From positions 1 to 13,188 of the forward strand of contig CALAEY010000068.1 of NCBI GenBank assembly GCA_937891085.1: a stretch of 13,188 nt of DNA, written 5' to 3'. The DNA comes from an uncultured Prevotellaceae bacterium. GTDB lineage: Bacteria > Bacteroidota > Bacteroidia > Bacteroidales > Bacteroidaceae. Positions within the stretch are counted from its first letter, which is position 1, and the number at the start of each line of letters is the position of its first letter. This document shows positions 7,260 to 13,188 of the stretch, piece by piece. The position numbers were made by a program, and so were the translations under genes. The notes below the pieces were generated by a model. It was not told the origin of the DNA. It did not search any database and saw only the letters and a list, made by a program, of their open reading frames with translations.

Positions 7260-7511
7260 GTCTTTTATAACTTCTATAACATTTTAATTGTATTCATCTT
7301 CCGTGCAAAATCTTACGATTTCGCATAGTTATCTCAGTAATCTCTCCCTAAAGAGATGTGTTTCTCGGTGCAAAATTAAGCATTCTTTTGAAATATAAAA
7401 CATTTTCAGCAGAAAAAATGCAAAAGATAGTAAAAAAACTTTCAAAAGAGCGTTTTCAGCACTTTTCTATCGAATCCTTGAGTATATATATTATATATAA
7501 GGTGTAGTCTT
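7260..7511 (-). other. Gene-free leader and promoter region before the large lipoprotein
   Basis: This stretch lies between the antitoxin stop and the 29-codon ORF and holds no convincing gene. It contains the candidate -7 box at 7371-7378, a small hairpin (TCTCT/AGAGA at 7341-7345 and 7352-7356), and two copies of a TTTTGCAC-type motif on the minus strand about 66 bp apart. Next to the antitoxin stop there is a palindrome of alternating TA (8-bp arms, 7483-7490 and 7492-7499). It has no GC and is not a convincing terminator. Confidence 0.4.
7371..7378 (-). promoter_or_regulatory. Candidate -7 promoter element for the large lipoprotein
   Basis: On the minus strand TAATTTTG matches the Bacteroidetes -7 consensus TAnnTTTG exactly. 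The expected -33 position, 20 bp upstream, has only TGTT in a T-rich setting, so the match is one-sided. If used, the mRNA would have a leader of roughly 320 nt containing the 29-codon and 13-codon ORFs and the Shine-Dalgarno-like sites. Confidence 0.4.
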
Positions 7512-7877
7512 CTATATTCCTAAGACTATTGCAGGGTCGATATTCAGCTTGCGGCTTATTTCTCGCCCTGTTTTTAGTGATGGCTCCCCCTTTCCAGTGA
7601 TAATCTCACTCACACGAGCCGTGCTTAAACCCAATAACTCTGCGAGCTTAGCTTGTGTGAGTCCCATCTCAAACATACGAAGTTTCATGGTTTCAGCCAA
7701 TGTTGGGGCTGTCACAGGATAATACTTAGCTTCATAGTCAGCCACAAGATCTGAAATGAGATCCAGTTCCAGAAGATTCTTGTCATTGGCAGGAGTGTCA
7801 TTGCCAACAACCTTCAGCAACTCATTAATCCTACTACAAGCTGCTTGATACTGTTGCTCCGTTTTAATTTGTACCAT
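7512..7877 (-). CDS. higA: HigA-type antitoxin, XRE helix-turn-helix protein (121 aa)
   Basis: Antitoxin of a type II toxin-antitoxin pair. It should neutralise the HigB-like toxin by direct binding and repress their shared promoter. Residues of about 65-115 form an XRE helix-turn-helix (LTQAKLAELLGLSTARVSEIITGKGEPSL). The helical N-terminal 60 residues (about 1-60, with many acidic residues such as NLLELDLISDLVADYEAKYYP) are an extension typical of the longer HigA proteins and probably contact the toxin. The start lies 2 bp after the toxin stop, so the two genes are one operon with toxin first, the usual higBA order. The symbol is by family resemblance. Confidence 0.87.
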   Translation of the reverse strand: MVQIKTEQQYQAACSRINELLKVVGNDTPANDKNLLELDLISDLVADYEAKYYPVTAPTLAETMKLRMFEMGLTQAKLAELLGLSTARVSEIITGKGEPSLKTGREISRKLNIDPAIVLGI

Positions 7878-7879
7878 AA

Positions 7880-8176
7880 TTATATAGTATTTATACCCCT
7901 TATTCTATCATATTCACTATGTGTTCCAATGAATCGTATATAAACCTTCTTTATTTGGAATATGACTATCGCAACTATGCGAAAGCTATTCCCCTTAATA
8001 TTGAACACATAGCGATCATTGCCAACGTAATCCACAGAGTTGAATGTCTTCTTAATATCTGCCAAATTAGCCCAATCGGCTTTTTCCGTATTCTTGAACC
8101 AATCACGTAGAGGCACATCAGCATCTGCATGCCCCTTAATAAAATCCCTTATAGTGGAAAAAGCGATTACTTTCAT
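7880..8176 (-). CDS. higB: HigB-type toxin, mRNA interferase (98 aa)
   Basis: RelE-fold toxin of the HigB_toxin family, expected to cleave mRNA on the ribosome when not bound by its antitoxin. Family features are W36 in ADWANLADIKKTF, the NDRYVFNIKGNSFRIVAIV core (53-71) and the conserved C-terminal KVYIRFIGTHSEYDRI (77-92) with His86 and Tyr89. The length of 98 aa is normal and the gene looks intact. It is first in the operon, directly behind a consensus promoter, with the antitoxin gene 2 bp downstream. Activity cannot be judged from sequence alone. Confidence 0.87.
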   Translation of the reverse strand: MKVIAFSTIRDFIKGHADADVPLRDWFKNTEKADWANLADIKKTFNSVDYVGNDRYVFNIKGNSFRIVAIVIFQIKKVYIRFIGTHSEYDRIRGINTI

Positions 8177-8193
8177 TATCTAATAATTTGATG

Positions 8194-8225
8194 CAAATAT
8201 AGTCGCATTGTTCGACATTAGCAAA
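8194..8225 (-). promoter_or_regulatory. Consensus promoter and possible autoregulatory operator of higBA
   Basis: On the minus strand TTTG (8222-8225) is followed after exactly 20 bp by TATATTTG (8194-8201), a full Bacteroidetes promoter. The spacer holds an inverted repeat GTCG-N7-CGAC (8202-8205 and 8213-8216), placed where a dimeric HigA would block polymerase. The toxin ATG is 17 bp past the -7 box. The operator role is inferred from position and from known higBA autoregulation. Confidence 0.7.
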
Positions 8226-8247
8226 TAATATTTCATAAAACTGAATA

Positions 8248-10497
8248 TTATGCGGGGTCTACATCGTAGTAAATGGTCAGCGACTTGAACTTATCATTGG
8301 CCAACATTTCTTGCTGCACCTGCATAAGCAGGGTTCTTATGCGGGAATAGCTGCTTCCCATCTCAAACTTCAGCATGATCTTGCGGATGAACATCTTCTG
8401 CACCTTGGCAACTGGCGGACGGTCGGGACCAAGCACCCTGCCACCAAATAGCACACGCAGCTTAGTCGCCATGGTTTCTGCCATCTGATCGAGCAGTGGC
8501 GCATTGCGGTGCTTCAGATAGACATAGACCATGCGGTAGTAGGGTGGATAGTGGAACTGGAGACGTTCTTCAAGCTGCGTCTGCACCATAGACAGATAGT
8601 CGTTCTGCCGCACTTGGTGGATGATGGGGTGCTTCATGTCCGAGGTCTGGAGGATTACCAGCCCTTGTTTATGCTTTCGCCCTGCACGCCCTGCCACCTG
8701 TTCCATGAGCTGGAAGGCACGCTCATAGGCCCTAAAGTCGGGATAATTCAGCATCAAGTCGGCATTCAGGATACCCACCACACTCACATTCCCGAAGTCC
8801 AACCCTTTGGAAATCATCTGCGTACCGATAAGCACCTTCGTCTTACCTTCCTCAAAATCGTGAATGATGCGCTCGTAGGAGCTTCTCGATTGGGTAGTAT
8901 CCAGATCCATACGGGCTATCTTCACACCAGGGAAATAGGCATTCAGCTCATCTTCCACGCGCTCAGTGCCTGCCCCGATGCCCCTGATATCGGTATCTCC
9001 ACAGGCAGGACAAGCACGTGGAGGTGTGATGCTATAGCCGCAGTAGTGGCAAACCAGCTGATTCACAGCACGATGATAGGTCAGCGTGACATCGCAGTTC
9101 ACGCAACGCGGTATCCAACCACAGGTGTGGCACTCCATCAGCTGTGCAAAACCGCGTCGATTCTGGAAAAGGATAATCTGTTCTCCCAGATTTAAAGCAT
9201 CACGCATGGCATTGAGCAACTGGGGGGATAAAGTGCCGTGCATCAGCTTCTTATGCCGCAGTTCCCCGATATCCACCGCCCGCACTTCTGGCAACTGCAG
9301 CGCTTGATAACGCTCTGTAAGTTGCACCAATCCGTATTTCCCTGCTGTTGTGGCATTATACCAAGACTCAACGGAAGGGGTGGCCGTGCCCAGCAATGTC
9401 TTAGCCCCCACCATGTGTGCCAGCATAATGGCTGCACTGCGGGCATGATAGCGTGGCGCCGGGTCTTGCTGCTTATAGGTGGTTTCATGCTCCTCATCGA
9501 CTATCACCAGTCCCAAACGCTGGAAGGGCAGGAAAACAGAGGAGCGCACGCCAAGTATAATATCATAAGGCGTATCGGACAACTGTTTTTTCCAGATCTC
9601 CACCCGCTCATTGTCGGAGAACTTGGAGTGATAGATGCCCAACTTATCGCCAAACACGCGCTGCAGGCGTTTGGTCACTTGGGTGGTCAATGCAATTTCA
9701 GGGAGCAGATAGAGCACTTGTTTCCCTTCTTGCAAGGCTTGCTCTATGAGTTTGATGTAAACCTCCGTCTTGCCGCTGGAGGTCACCCCATGGAGCAGGC
9801 ACACATTCTTTTGGCGGAATGTCTCCGTAATTTGCTGGAGCGCAAGGCTTTGCTGCGCATTGAGCTTATGGGGAATGACGGTTTTCTCCACATTTCCCGT
9901 TGAAAGCCTCCCCACTTCTACGCTATAGGTTTGGAATATGCCCTTAGATATCAAACCGTTGAAGGCACTCACAGAAGACTTCTCATCATTCATCAGCCGA
10001 CGCTTACTCACTTCTTTGAGCTCACTGCCGAAGAAGTTGGATAGTTCCAGCCATCGCATCAGTAAGTCCAAGCGCTTAGGTGTTTTAGCCAGTTGATCGA
10101 AAAGCGCATGCAGTGCTTCTTCGCTTTGATACTCAGTAGCTAAGCGCACGCGCACCTCTTCTTTAGGTTTGAAACCCCGGATGATTTCCTCGCCATCGCT
10201 TTCCAACTTCAGCCCTGAAGGCAGGGCGGCCTTATAGACATCACCCAGAGCACAGAGGTAGTAATCAGCCATCCACTGCCAGAGCTTCAGCTGTGTGGGA
10301 AGCAAAATGGGAGTGGTATCTATCTGCTCCAGCACCTGCTTAACAGCGTATCCCTCAGGCTTTTCCGTATGGATGCGGCTAACGATAGCCGTATAGAACT
10401 TGCTCCTACCAAAAGGCACAATAACCCTGCACCCCACTTGCACCTCCATCGAGGAAGGAAGCTCATAGGTGAACACGCCCGGTAAGGGCAAAGGCAA
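8248..10497 (-). CDS. priA: Primosomal protein N' (replication restart helicase PriA)
   Basis: Superfamily 2 helicase that recognises stalled or repaired forks and starts reloading of the replicative helicase. Numbered from the TTG at 10497, it has an N-terminal DNA-binding part (PLPLPGVFTYELP), Walker A GVTSSGKT (237-244), DEEH (334-337), TATPS (371-375), eight zinc-ligand cysteines in four CxxC pairs (456/459, 465/468, 483/486, 496/499), and motifs GTQMISKGLDF and QVAGRAGR (600-607). The length of 749 aa is normal. The start is uncertain. PriA proteins usually begin a few residues before DVILPLPL, and here FVDVI is encoded in frame just upstream of the TTG, but no ATG, GTG or TTG exists there. 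A CTG at 10527 overlapping the upstream stop is the nearest alternative. The gene follows the beta-barrel gene and is probably co-transcribed with it. Confidence 0.95.
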   Translation of the reverse strand: MPLPLPGVFTYELPSSMEVQVGCRVIVPFGRSKFYTAIVSRIHTEKPEGYAVKQVLEQIDTTPILLPTQLKLWQWMADYYLCALGDVYKAALPSGLKLESDGEEIIRGFKPKEEVRVRLATEYQSEEALHALFDQLAKTPKRLDLLMRWLELSNFFGSELKEVSKRRLMNDEKSSVSAFNGLISKGIFQTYSVEVGRLSTGNVEKTVIPHKLNAQQSLALQQITETFRQKNVCLLHGVTSSGKTEVYIKLIEQALQEGKQVLYLLPEIALTTQVTKRLQRVFGDKLGIYHSKFSDNERVEIWKKQLSDTPYDIILGVRSSVFLPFQRLGLVIVDEEHETTYKQQDPAPRYHARSAAIMLAHMVGAKTLLGTATPSVESWYNATTAGKYGLVQLTERYQALQLPEVRAVDIGELRHKKLMHGTLSPQLLNAMRDALNLGEQIILFQNRRGFAQLMECHTCGWIPRCVNCDVTLTYHRAVNQLVCHYCGYSITPPRACPACGDTDIRGIGAGTERVEDELNAYFPGVKIARMDLDTTQSRSSYERIIHDFEEGKTKVLIGTQMISKGLDFGNVSVVGILNADLMLNYPDFRAYERAFQLMEQVAGRAGRKHKQGLVILQTSDMKHPIIHQVRQNDYLSMVQTQLEERLQFHYPPYYRMVYVYLKHRNAPLLDQMAETMATKLRVLFGGRVLGPDRPPVAKVQKMFIRKIMLKFEMGSSYSRIRTLLMQVQQEMLANDKFKSLTIYYDVDPA

Positions 10498-10523
10498 TAT
10501 GACATCTACGAATGACTGCGTAC

Positions 10524-11132
10524 TCAGAACATGTAAGCCAATGAAAGTTGCCAGGTTTTATATTTGAAGCTCTCGTCTTCCCCTACTGCATCCTTTGCTT
10601 TCTTGAAAGAGAAGCTGTCGCCCAGAGGAATCATATAGTTCAAGCCCAACTGCAGATGCCGCATCAGCTTGATGCCACCTCCCAGATTCAGACCTACCTG
10701 CGCTTTCTTTTCCTTAGCCTTGTAGCCATCTATAGTAGCACTAATAGCTCCTAAGTCTATATCCTTGAGGTTATAGAAGAAATCTGGACCAGCAGCCAAG
10801 AAGATAGCCAACGTGCTGCCTGCACCGATGGTAACTTTCAGGTTAATAGGCACTTCGATGCCTTCCATCTTCAATTCATCCTTACCACGCTGGGCATACA
10901 TAATGGCAGCATCAGCCCCAACGCCAATGCCCGGAATGGTCAGCTCCATCATTGGGCCCACGAAATAGCCCGTTGAATTATCCTTGATCGACTGCAAGTT
11001 GGTTTCGACCTGCGTCAAGTTCACTCCACCCTTCACACCGAATTTCAAGATTTGGCCATCTACAGGCATAGCCATCAGCAACAGGCCGAGAGCCAGCATC
11101 AAATTGTTGAGAATTCTTTTCATACATTTCAT
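10524..11132 (-). CDS. PorT-like outer-membrane beta-barrel protein (202 aa)
   Basis: A signal peptide (MKRILNNLMLALGLLLMAMPVDGQ) is followed by ILKFGVKGGVNLT, the typical opening of the small Bacteroidetes beta-barrel family that includes PorT-like proteins (outer membrane beta-barrel domain). Alternating strands run to the end, which is SLAYMF with a C-terminal aromatic, as expected for an outer-membrane barrel. The mature protein of about 175 aa suits an eight-strand barrel. The role is unknown; such genes are common and diverse. Two starts are possible: ATG at 11132 (used) and ATG at 11123, which would remove MKC. A consensus promoter lies 20 bp upstream, and priA follows directly, so this gene likely leads a two-gene operon. 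Confidence 0.87.
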   Translation of the reverse strand: MKCMKRILNNLMLALGLLLMAMPVDGQILKFGVKGGVNLTQVETNLQSIKDNSTGYFVGPMMELTIPGIGVGADAAIMYAQRGKDELKMEGIEVPINLKVTIGAGSTLAIFLAAGPDFFYNLKDIDLGAISATIDGYKAKEKKAQVGLNLGGGIKLMRHLQLGLNYMIPLGDSFSFKKAKDAVGEDESFKYKTWQLSLAYMF

Positions 11133-11152
11133 TTTTTAGGTGTTTAACTGCG

Positions 11153-11176
11153 CAAAGATAGGAATATTTTTCAAAA
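11153..11176 (-). promoter_or_regulatory. Promoter of the beta-barrel gene (and probably priA)
   Basis: On the minus strand TTTTG (11172-11176) is followed by TATCTTTG (11153-11160), an exact -7 consensus. The spacer of 11 bp between these elements is shorter than the usual 20 bp, so the -33 match is doubtful and the call rests on the -7 box and its position, 20 bp before the ATG at 11132. Confidence 0.55.
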
Positions 11177-11202
11177 TGCGCACAACATAGCGTTAAAAGT
11201 GC

Positions 11203-11210
11203 TATCTTTG
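11203..11210 (+). promoter_or_regulatory. Candidate -7 element for tRNA-Ser and the lipoprotein behind it
   Basis: TATCTTTG matches TAnnTTTG exactly and ends 15 bp before the mature tRNA 5' end, which would leave a short 5' leader for RNase P. No clear -33 TTG is seen about 20 bp upstream. It is the only promoter-like element visible for the downstream lipoprotein gene as well. Confidence 0.55.
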
Positions 11211-11225
11211 CCCTCGTTAAATCAA

Positions 11226-11312
11226 GGAGAGATGCCGGAGTGGTCGAACGGACCGCACTCGAAATGCGGCATACGGGTAACCGTATCCAGGGTTCGAATC
11301 CCTGTCTCTCCG
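11226..11312 (+). tRNA. tRNA-Ser (anticodon CGA)
   Basis: The acceptor stem GGAGAGA pairs with TCTCTCC at the 3' end. The anticodon loop CTCGAAA is closed by CCGCA/TGCGG, giving anticodon CGA, which reads UCG serine codons. The long variable arm (ATACGGGTAACCGTAT) is typical of class II serine tRNAs, and the T-loop is GGTTCGAATCC. The discriminator base is G, and CCA is not encoded, so it must be added enzymatically, as is common in Bacteroidetes. The mature length of 87 nt without CCA is normal for tRNA-Ser. Confidence 0.96.
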
Positions 11313-11328
11313 CAAATCAGTAAAGAAG

Positions 11329-11958
11329 ATGAAGAAGGTAATACTTACATTGACAACAGCTGCAATGATGCTGACATCATGTGGCACTATGGGGCTTGGC
11401 ACCAGCATGGGTGCTATGGTAGGCGGTACTTTAGGCTCTATAGCCGGTGATGCCACAGGGGGCAGATATGGCTCTTCATTAGGTGGTATGGTTGGTTCTA
11501 TTGCCGGTATGGCAGTAGGTGCGGCTATTGAGGAGCAGCAGATTAGGAACAAGATGGAAAAAGCCACCAGGGCTGCGTCAGCGGTAGTGCAACCTTTGCA
11601 AGACACAGCTATGACAGGCATCGACCTCACCAACTTCATCTATACCGACAGCAACAACAATGACACTATCGAGGCTGGCGAGAAATGCCAGATCAGCTTT
11701 GACGTGGAAAATAACGGAGACAAAGCCATAACGGACATCACGCCCATACTGGAGCTGATAGACGAGAACAAAGGCATCAAGATTGGCAATCCCACGAAGA
11801 TTAGCAAGCTATCCGCACATAGCAAGGTCACCTATTCCGTCCCGGTGAATGGTACTTCCCATTTAAAAGACGGTGAAGCCGACTTCCGTGCCTACGTCAT
11901 TGACAGCAACGGCAATGCCAGCGAGTCACGAGAGTTTACCCTCCCTACTAAGAAATAG
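11329..11958 (+). CDS. Glycine-zipper lipoprotein with C-terminal beta domain (209 aa)
   Basis: A lipoprotein signal peptide ends at LTSC, with Cys at residue 18. Residues of about 20-67 are a glycine-zipper region with two GxxxG-rich blocks (MGAMVGGTLGSIAG and SLGGMVGSIAGMAVG), able to form or sit in membranes by helix packing. After a short helix comes a beta domain beginning DSNNNDTIEAGEKCQISFDVENNG, which resembles Ig-like/CARDB-type repeats of envelope proteins. The function is unknown; an envelope-stability role is possible. The ATG starts only 16 bp after the tRNA-Ser gene with no room for a separate promoter, so it is probably made from the tRNA transcript after processing. The last 33 bp overlap the convergent transporter gene. 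Confidence 0.85.
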   Translation: MKKVILTLTTAAMMLTSCGTMGLGTSMGAMVGGTLGSIAGDATGGRYGSSLGGMVGSIAGMAVGAAIEEQQIRNKMEKATRAASAVVQPLQDTAMTGIDLTNFIYTDSNNNDTIEAGEKCQISFDVENNGDKAITDITPILELIDENKGIKIGNPTKISKLSAHSKVTYSVPVNGTSHLKDGEADFRAYVIDSNGNASESREFTLPTKK

Positions 11959-12882
11959 CTGAATAGCATTCACCGTATTCTGCCAGAGGATATAGCATCC
12001 CGGACCTACAGAGGCCACAGGGTTCAGATAGGTGTAGGTAATCCAGATGGCAAAGGCTGTGTTCTTCTGGGCCAATGCCTGTCCTGCGTTGATACTACTG
12101 CCATACAATCTCCCTACACTCTTTCCCAACACAAACTGTATTACACAAAGCACGGCAGATGTAAAGGCGATCATCAGCAACAGCCAAACAGACACATTAG
12201 CGTGTAGGATATTCTTGACTGTAGTACCCGTCACGATTGACAGTGATATGCCCCACATATAGAAGCCCATGTCTTTCACCGCCACAATCCTATCATGCAA
12301 GGGCTTGACAAAATGGCGCACAAACCACCCCAGAAACAAGGGTAGCACCAGCACCAGGCACACCTTATTTAATATTATAAGGAAAGCGTCCCAAAAGGTA
12401 AGATGCGCCTCTTTCTCTATCAGGGGGAAGAAGGTAGGAATCAAAATAGCCGTCACGAAACTGCTGATAAATGTATAAGTGGTCATGGAGCCGAGGTCAC
12501 CTCCCAACTTCACGGTCACAACCGCCGCCGCTGCTGCCGTAGGGCAAATGATACAAGTAAGGACACTCTCCCAGAGAACCTTGCTATCAGGTGTCTGTTC
12601 TGTCAGCAATATGATACCCACCACCGCCAACACCATCAGCACTTGCAACAACACTATCCACAAGTGCCACATCTCCGTCTTCATCTGCTTGAAATCCACT
12701 TTGCAAAAGGTAACAAATAGGATGAGAAACATAAATAATGGCAGGATAGCGTCAAAGATAGGGTCAAAGAAAAGTGCCGCCTCATGCAATGCCGGGGTAT
12801 AGGCAAAGATGCAGTAAGCCAATGCCCCCGCACCCATTGACACAGGTAATGTCCAGTCTTTTACAAATTGAATCAGTTTCAT
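11926..12882 (-). CDS. BASS-family transporter (bile acid:sodium symporter family, 318 aa)
   Basis: Inner-membrane secondary transporter of the SBF/BASS family, expected to move an organic anion with sodium. About nine to ten hydrophobic segments are visible, for example at residues 12-28, 43-60, 74-93, 108-126, 133-154, 166-188, 204-222, 231-253 and 291-311. Family signs are the CPTAAAAA stretch (113-120) in a broken helix, and the C-terminal GQALAQKNTAFAIW (267-280), which matches the G-Q-N crossover region. The substrate cannot be predicted; bile acid transport should not be assumed. The gene has its own promoter with almost no 5' leader and overlaps the lipoprotein gene by 33 bp at the 3' ends. 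Confidence 0.88.
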   Translation of the reverse strand: MKLIQFVKDWTLPVSMGAGALAYCIFAYTPALHEAALFFDPIFDAILPLFMFLILFVTFCKVDFKQMKTEMWHLWIVLLQVLMVLAVVGIILLTEQTPDSKVLWESVLTCIICPTAAAAAVVTVKLGGDLGSMTTYTFISSFVTAILIPTFFPLIEKEAHLTFWDAFLIILNKVCLVLVLPLFLGWFVRHFVKPLHDRIVAVKDMGFYMWGISLSIVTGTTVKNILHANVSVWLLLMIAFTSAVLCVIQFVLGKSVGRLYGSSINAGQALAQKNTAFAIWITYTYLNPVASVGPGCYILWQNTVNAIQLFLSREGKLS

Positions 12883-12889
12883 AGCGGGA

Positions 12890-12920
12890 CAAAGTTACGG
12901 AATGTTCTCTTCTTATCCAA
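12890..12920 (-). promoter_or_regulatory. Promoter of the transporter gene, inside the recombinase tail
   Basis: On the minus strand TTG (12918-12920) is followed after 20 bp by TAACTTTG (12890-12897), an exact -7 consensus. The -7 box ends 7 bp before the ATG at 12882, so the mRNA would start only a few bases before the start codon. The -33 element lies in the last codons of the recombinase gene. Confidence 0.65.
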
Positions 12921-13188
12921 GCATTTTCATCGCTGCCTTGTTTGCTGCCTGTGTAGAAGTTACCTTGATATACTCCTCAGTTTGATGCAAGGTAGAATGA
13001 CCTAACAGCTTGGAGATTGTCAGTATGTCGATACCCCATTTGTAATAGCATCTCGTGGCAAAGGTTCGACGTGCTGTATGGGTGCTGATAAGGGAATACA
13101 ATGGCACCATTACCGGTTTGTACTCACAGCTTTTTTCAGCGAGTATCTGGACTAAGTTGGTAAGTCCGGCCTTTTGCGCTATCCTGCA
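12913..13188 (-). CDS. Tyrosine recombinase/integrase, C-terminal part (cut by the window edge)
   Basis: The reading frame is open from the right window edge to TAA at 12913-12915, giving the last 91 residues. The catalytic domain is clear: HTARRTFAT supplies H-x-x-R (visible residues 37 and 40), KLLGHS supplies the second His (64), and EEYIKV supplies the nucleophile Tyr (73). The first conserved Arg lies outside the window. The pattern fits Bacteroidetes integrases with a SAM-like N-terminal domain. It would cut and rejoin DNA at specific sites, for an integrated element or for inversion of a nearby segment. The promoter of the next gene overlaps its end. No att site or inverted repeats are seen in the visible part. 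Confidence 0.9.
   Translation of the reverse strand, partial: CRIAQKAGLTNLVQILAEKSCEYKPVMVPLYSLISTHTARRTFATRCYYKWGIDILTISKLLGHSTLHQTEEYIKVTSTQAANKAAMKMLG

Noticed and set aside
7483..7499. TA-repeat palindrome as terminator of higBA
   Set aside because: The dyad has no GC pairs and no clear T-tract after it, so it is unlikely to work as a rho-independent terminator.
10320..10505. Minus-strand ATG ORF over the priA start
   Set aside because: It is out of frame with PriA and has no recognisable sequence; it is a shadow, though its ATG (10505) could mislead start calling.
11296..11345. tRNA-Ser 3' end as an integration (att) site for the recombinase at the right edge
   Set aside because: No repeat of the tRNA 3' end was seen elsewhere in the window, the lipoprotein gene follows at 16 bp, and the recombinase is 1.6 kb away with ordinary genes between.
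11199..11450. Plus-strand ORF of 83 codons across the tRNA
   Set aside because: It translates the tRNA itself and ends out of frame in the lipoprotein gene.
11217..11639. Minus-strand ORF of 140 codons across the tRNA and lipoprotein start
   Set aside because: It runs through the tRNA-Ser gene and gives a Pro/Ala-rich sequence that is the complement of the glycine-zipper region; no independent support.
1..13188. CRISPR array, insertion sequence or complete known defence operon
   Set aside because: No regularly spaced repeats and no transposase were seen. Helicase, higBA and recombinase are scattered on both strands among envelope genes and do not form one operon.

Overview
The window looks like chromosomal DNA from a member of the Bacteroidales, most likely a Prevotella-like organism. 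Five intergenic regions carry the Bacteroidetes -7 box TAnnTTTG or a near match, and in four of these a TTG/TTTG-type -33 element lies about 20 bp upstream. Other signs are lipoproteins with an LSSC/TSC lipobox (one with acidic residues right after the cysteine), a PorT-like outer-membrane beta-barrel, and a tRNA gene without an encoded CCA end. Genus-level assignment is inference.

Layout, left to right. A possible 30-codon ORF at the left edge is followed by a plus-strand RecQ-type DEAH helicase (252..2678) with an unrecognised C-terminal half and no RecQ zinc module. Its stop lies 8 bp from the stop of a convergent small lipoprotein (2687..3091). Two more minus-strand lipoproteins follow: a 117-residue one (3201..3554) and a 1135-residue one (3637..7044) with an alanine-rich coiled coil and strongly biased codons. 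The latter has a gene-free upstream region of 467 bp holding a 29-codon ORF, a 13-codon ORF and an unusually good Shine-Dalgarno-like sequence. Next come a higBA-type toxin-antitoxin pair (7512..8176) with a consensus promoter and a dyad that could be its operator, then priA (8248..10497) directly behind a PorT-like beta-barrel gene (10524..11132).

Divergent from the beta-barrel gene is tRNA-Ser(CGA) (11226..11312). A glycine-zipper lipoprotein gene starts 16 bp after it and has no visible promoter of its own. This lipoprotein gene overlaps by 33 bp, tail to tail, with a BASS-family transporter gene (11926..12882), whose promoter suggests a nearly leaderless mRNA. The window ends inside the catalytic domain of a tyrosine recombinase (12913..13188, minus strand), so a mobile element or DNA-inversion locus may continue to the right.

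The genes do not form one pathway. The main theme is the cell envelope (four lipoproteins, a beta-barrel, a transporter), mixed with DNA-processing genes (RecQ-like helicase, PriA, recombinase) and one toxin-antitoxin module. I found no complete known defence system. The least explained parts are the leader of the large lipoprotein, the C-terminal half of the helicase, and the tRNA-lipoprotein arrangement.
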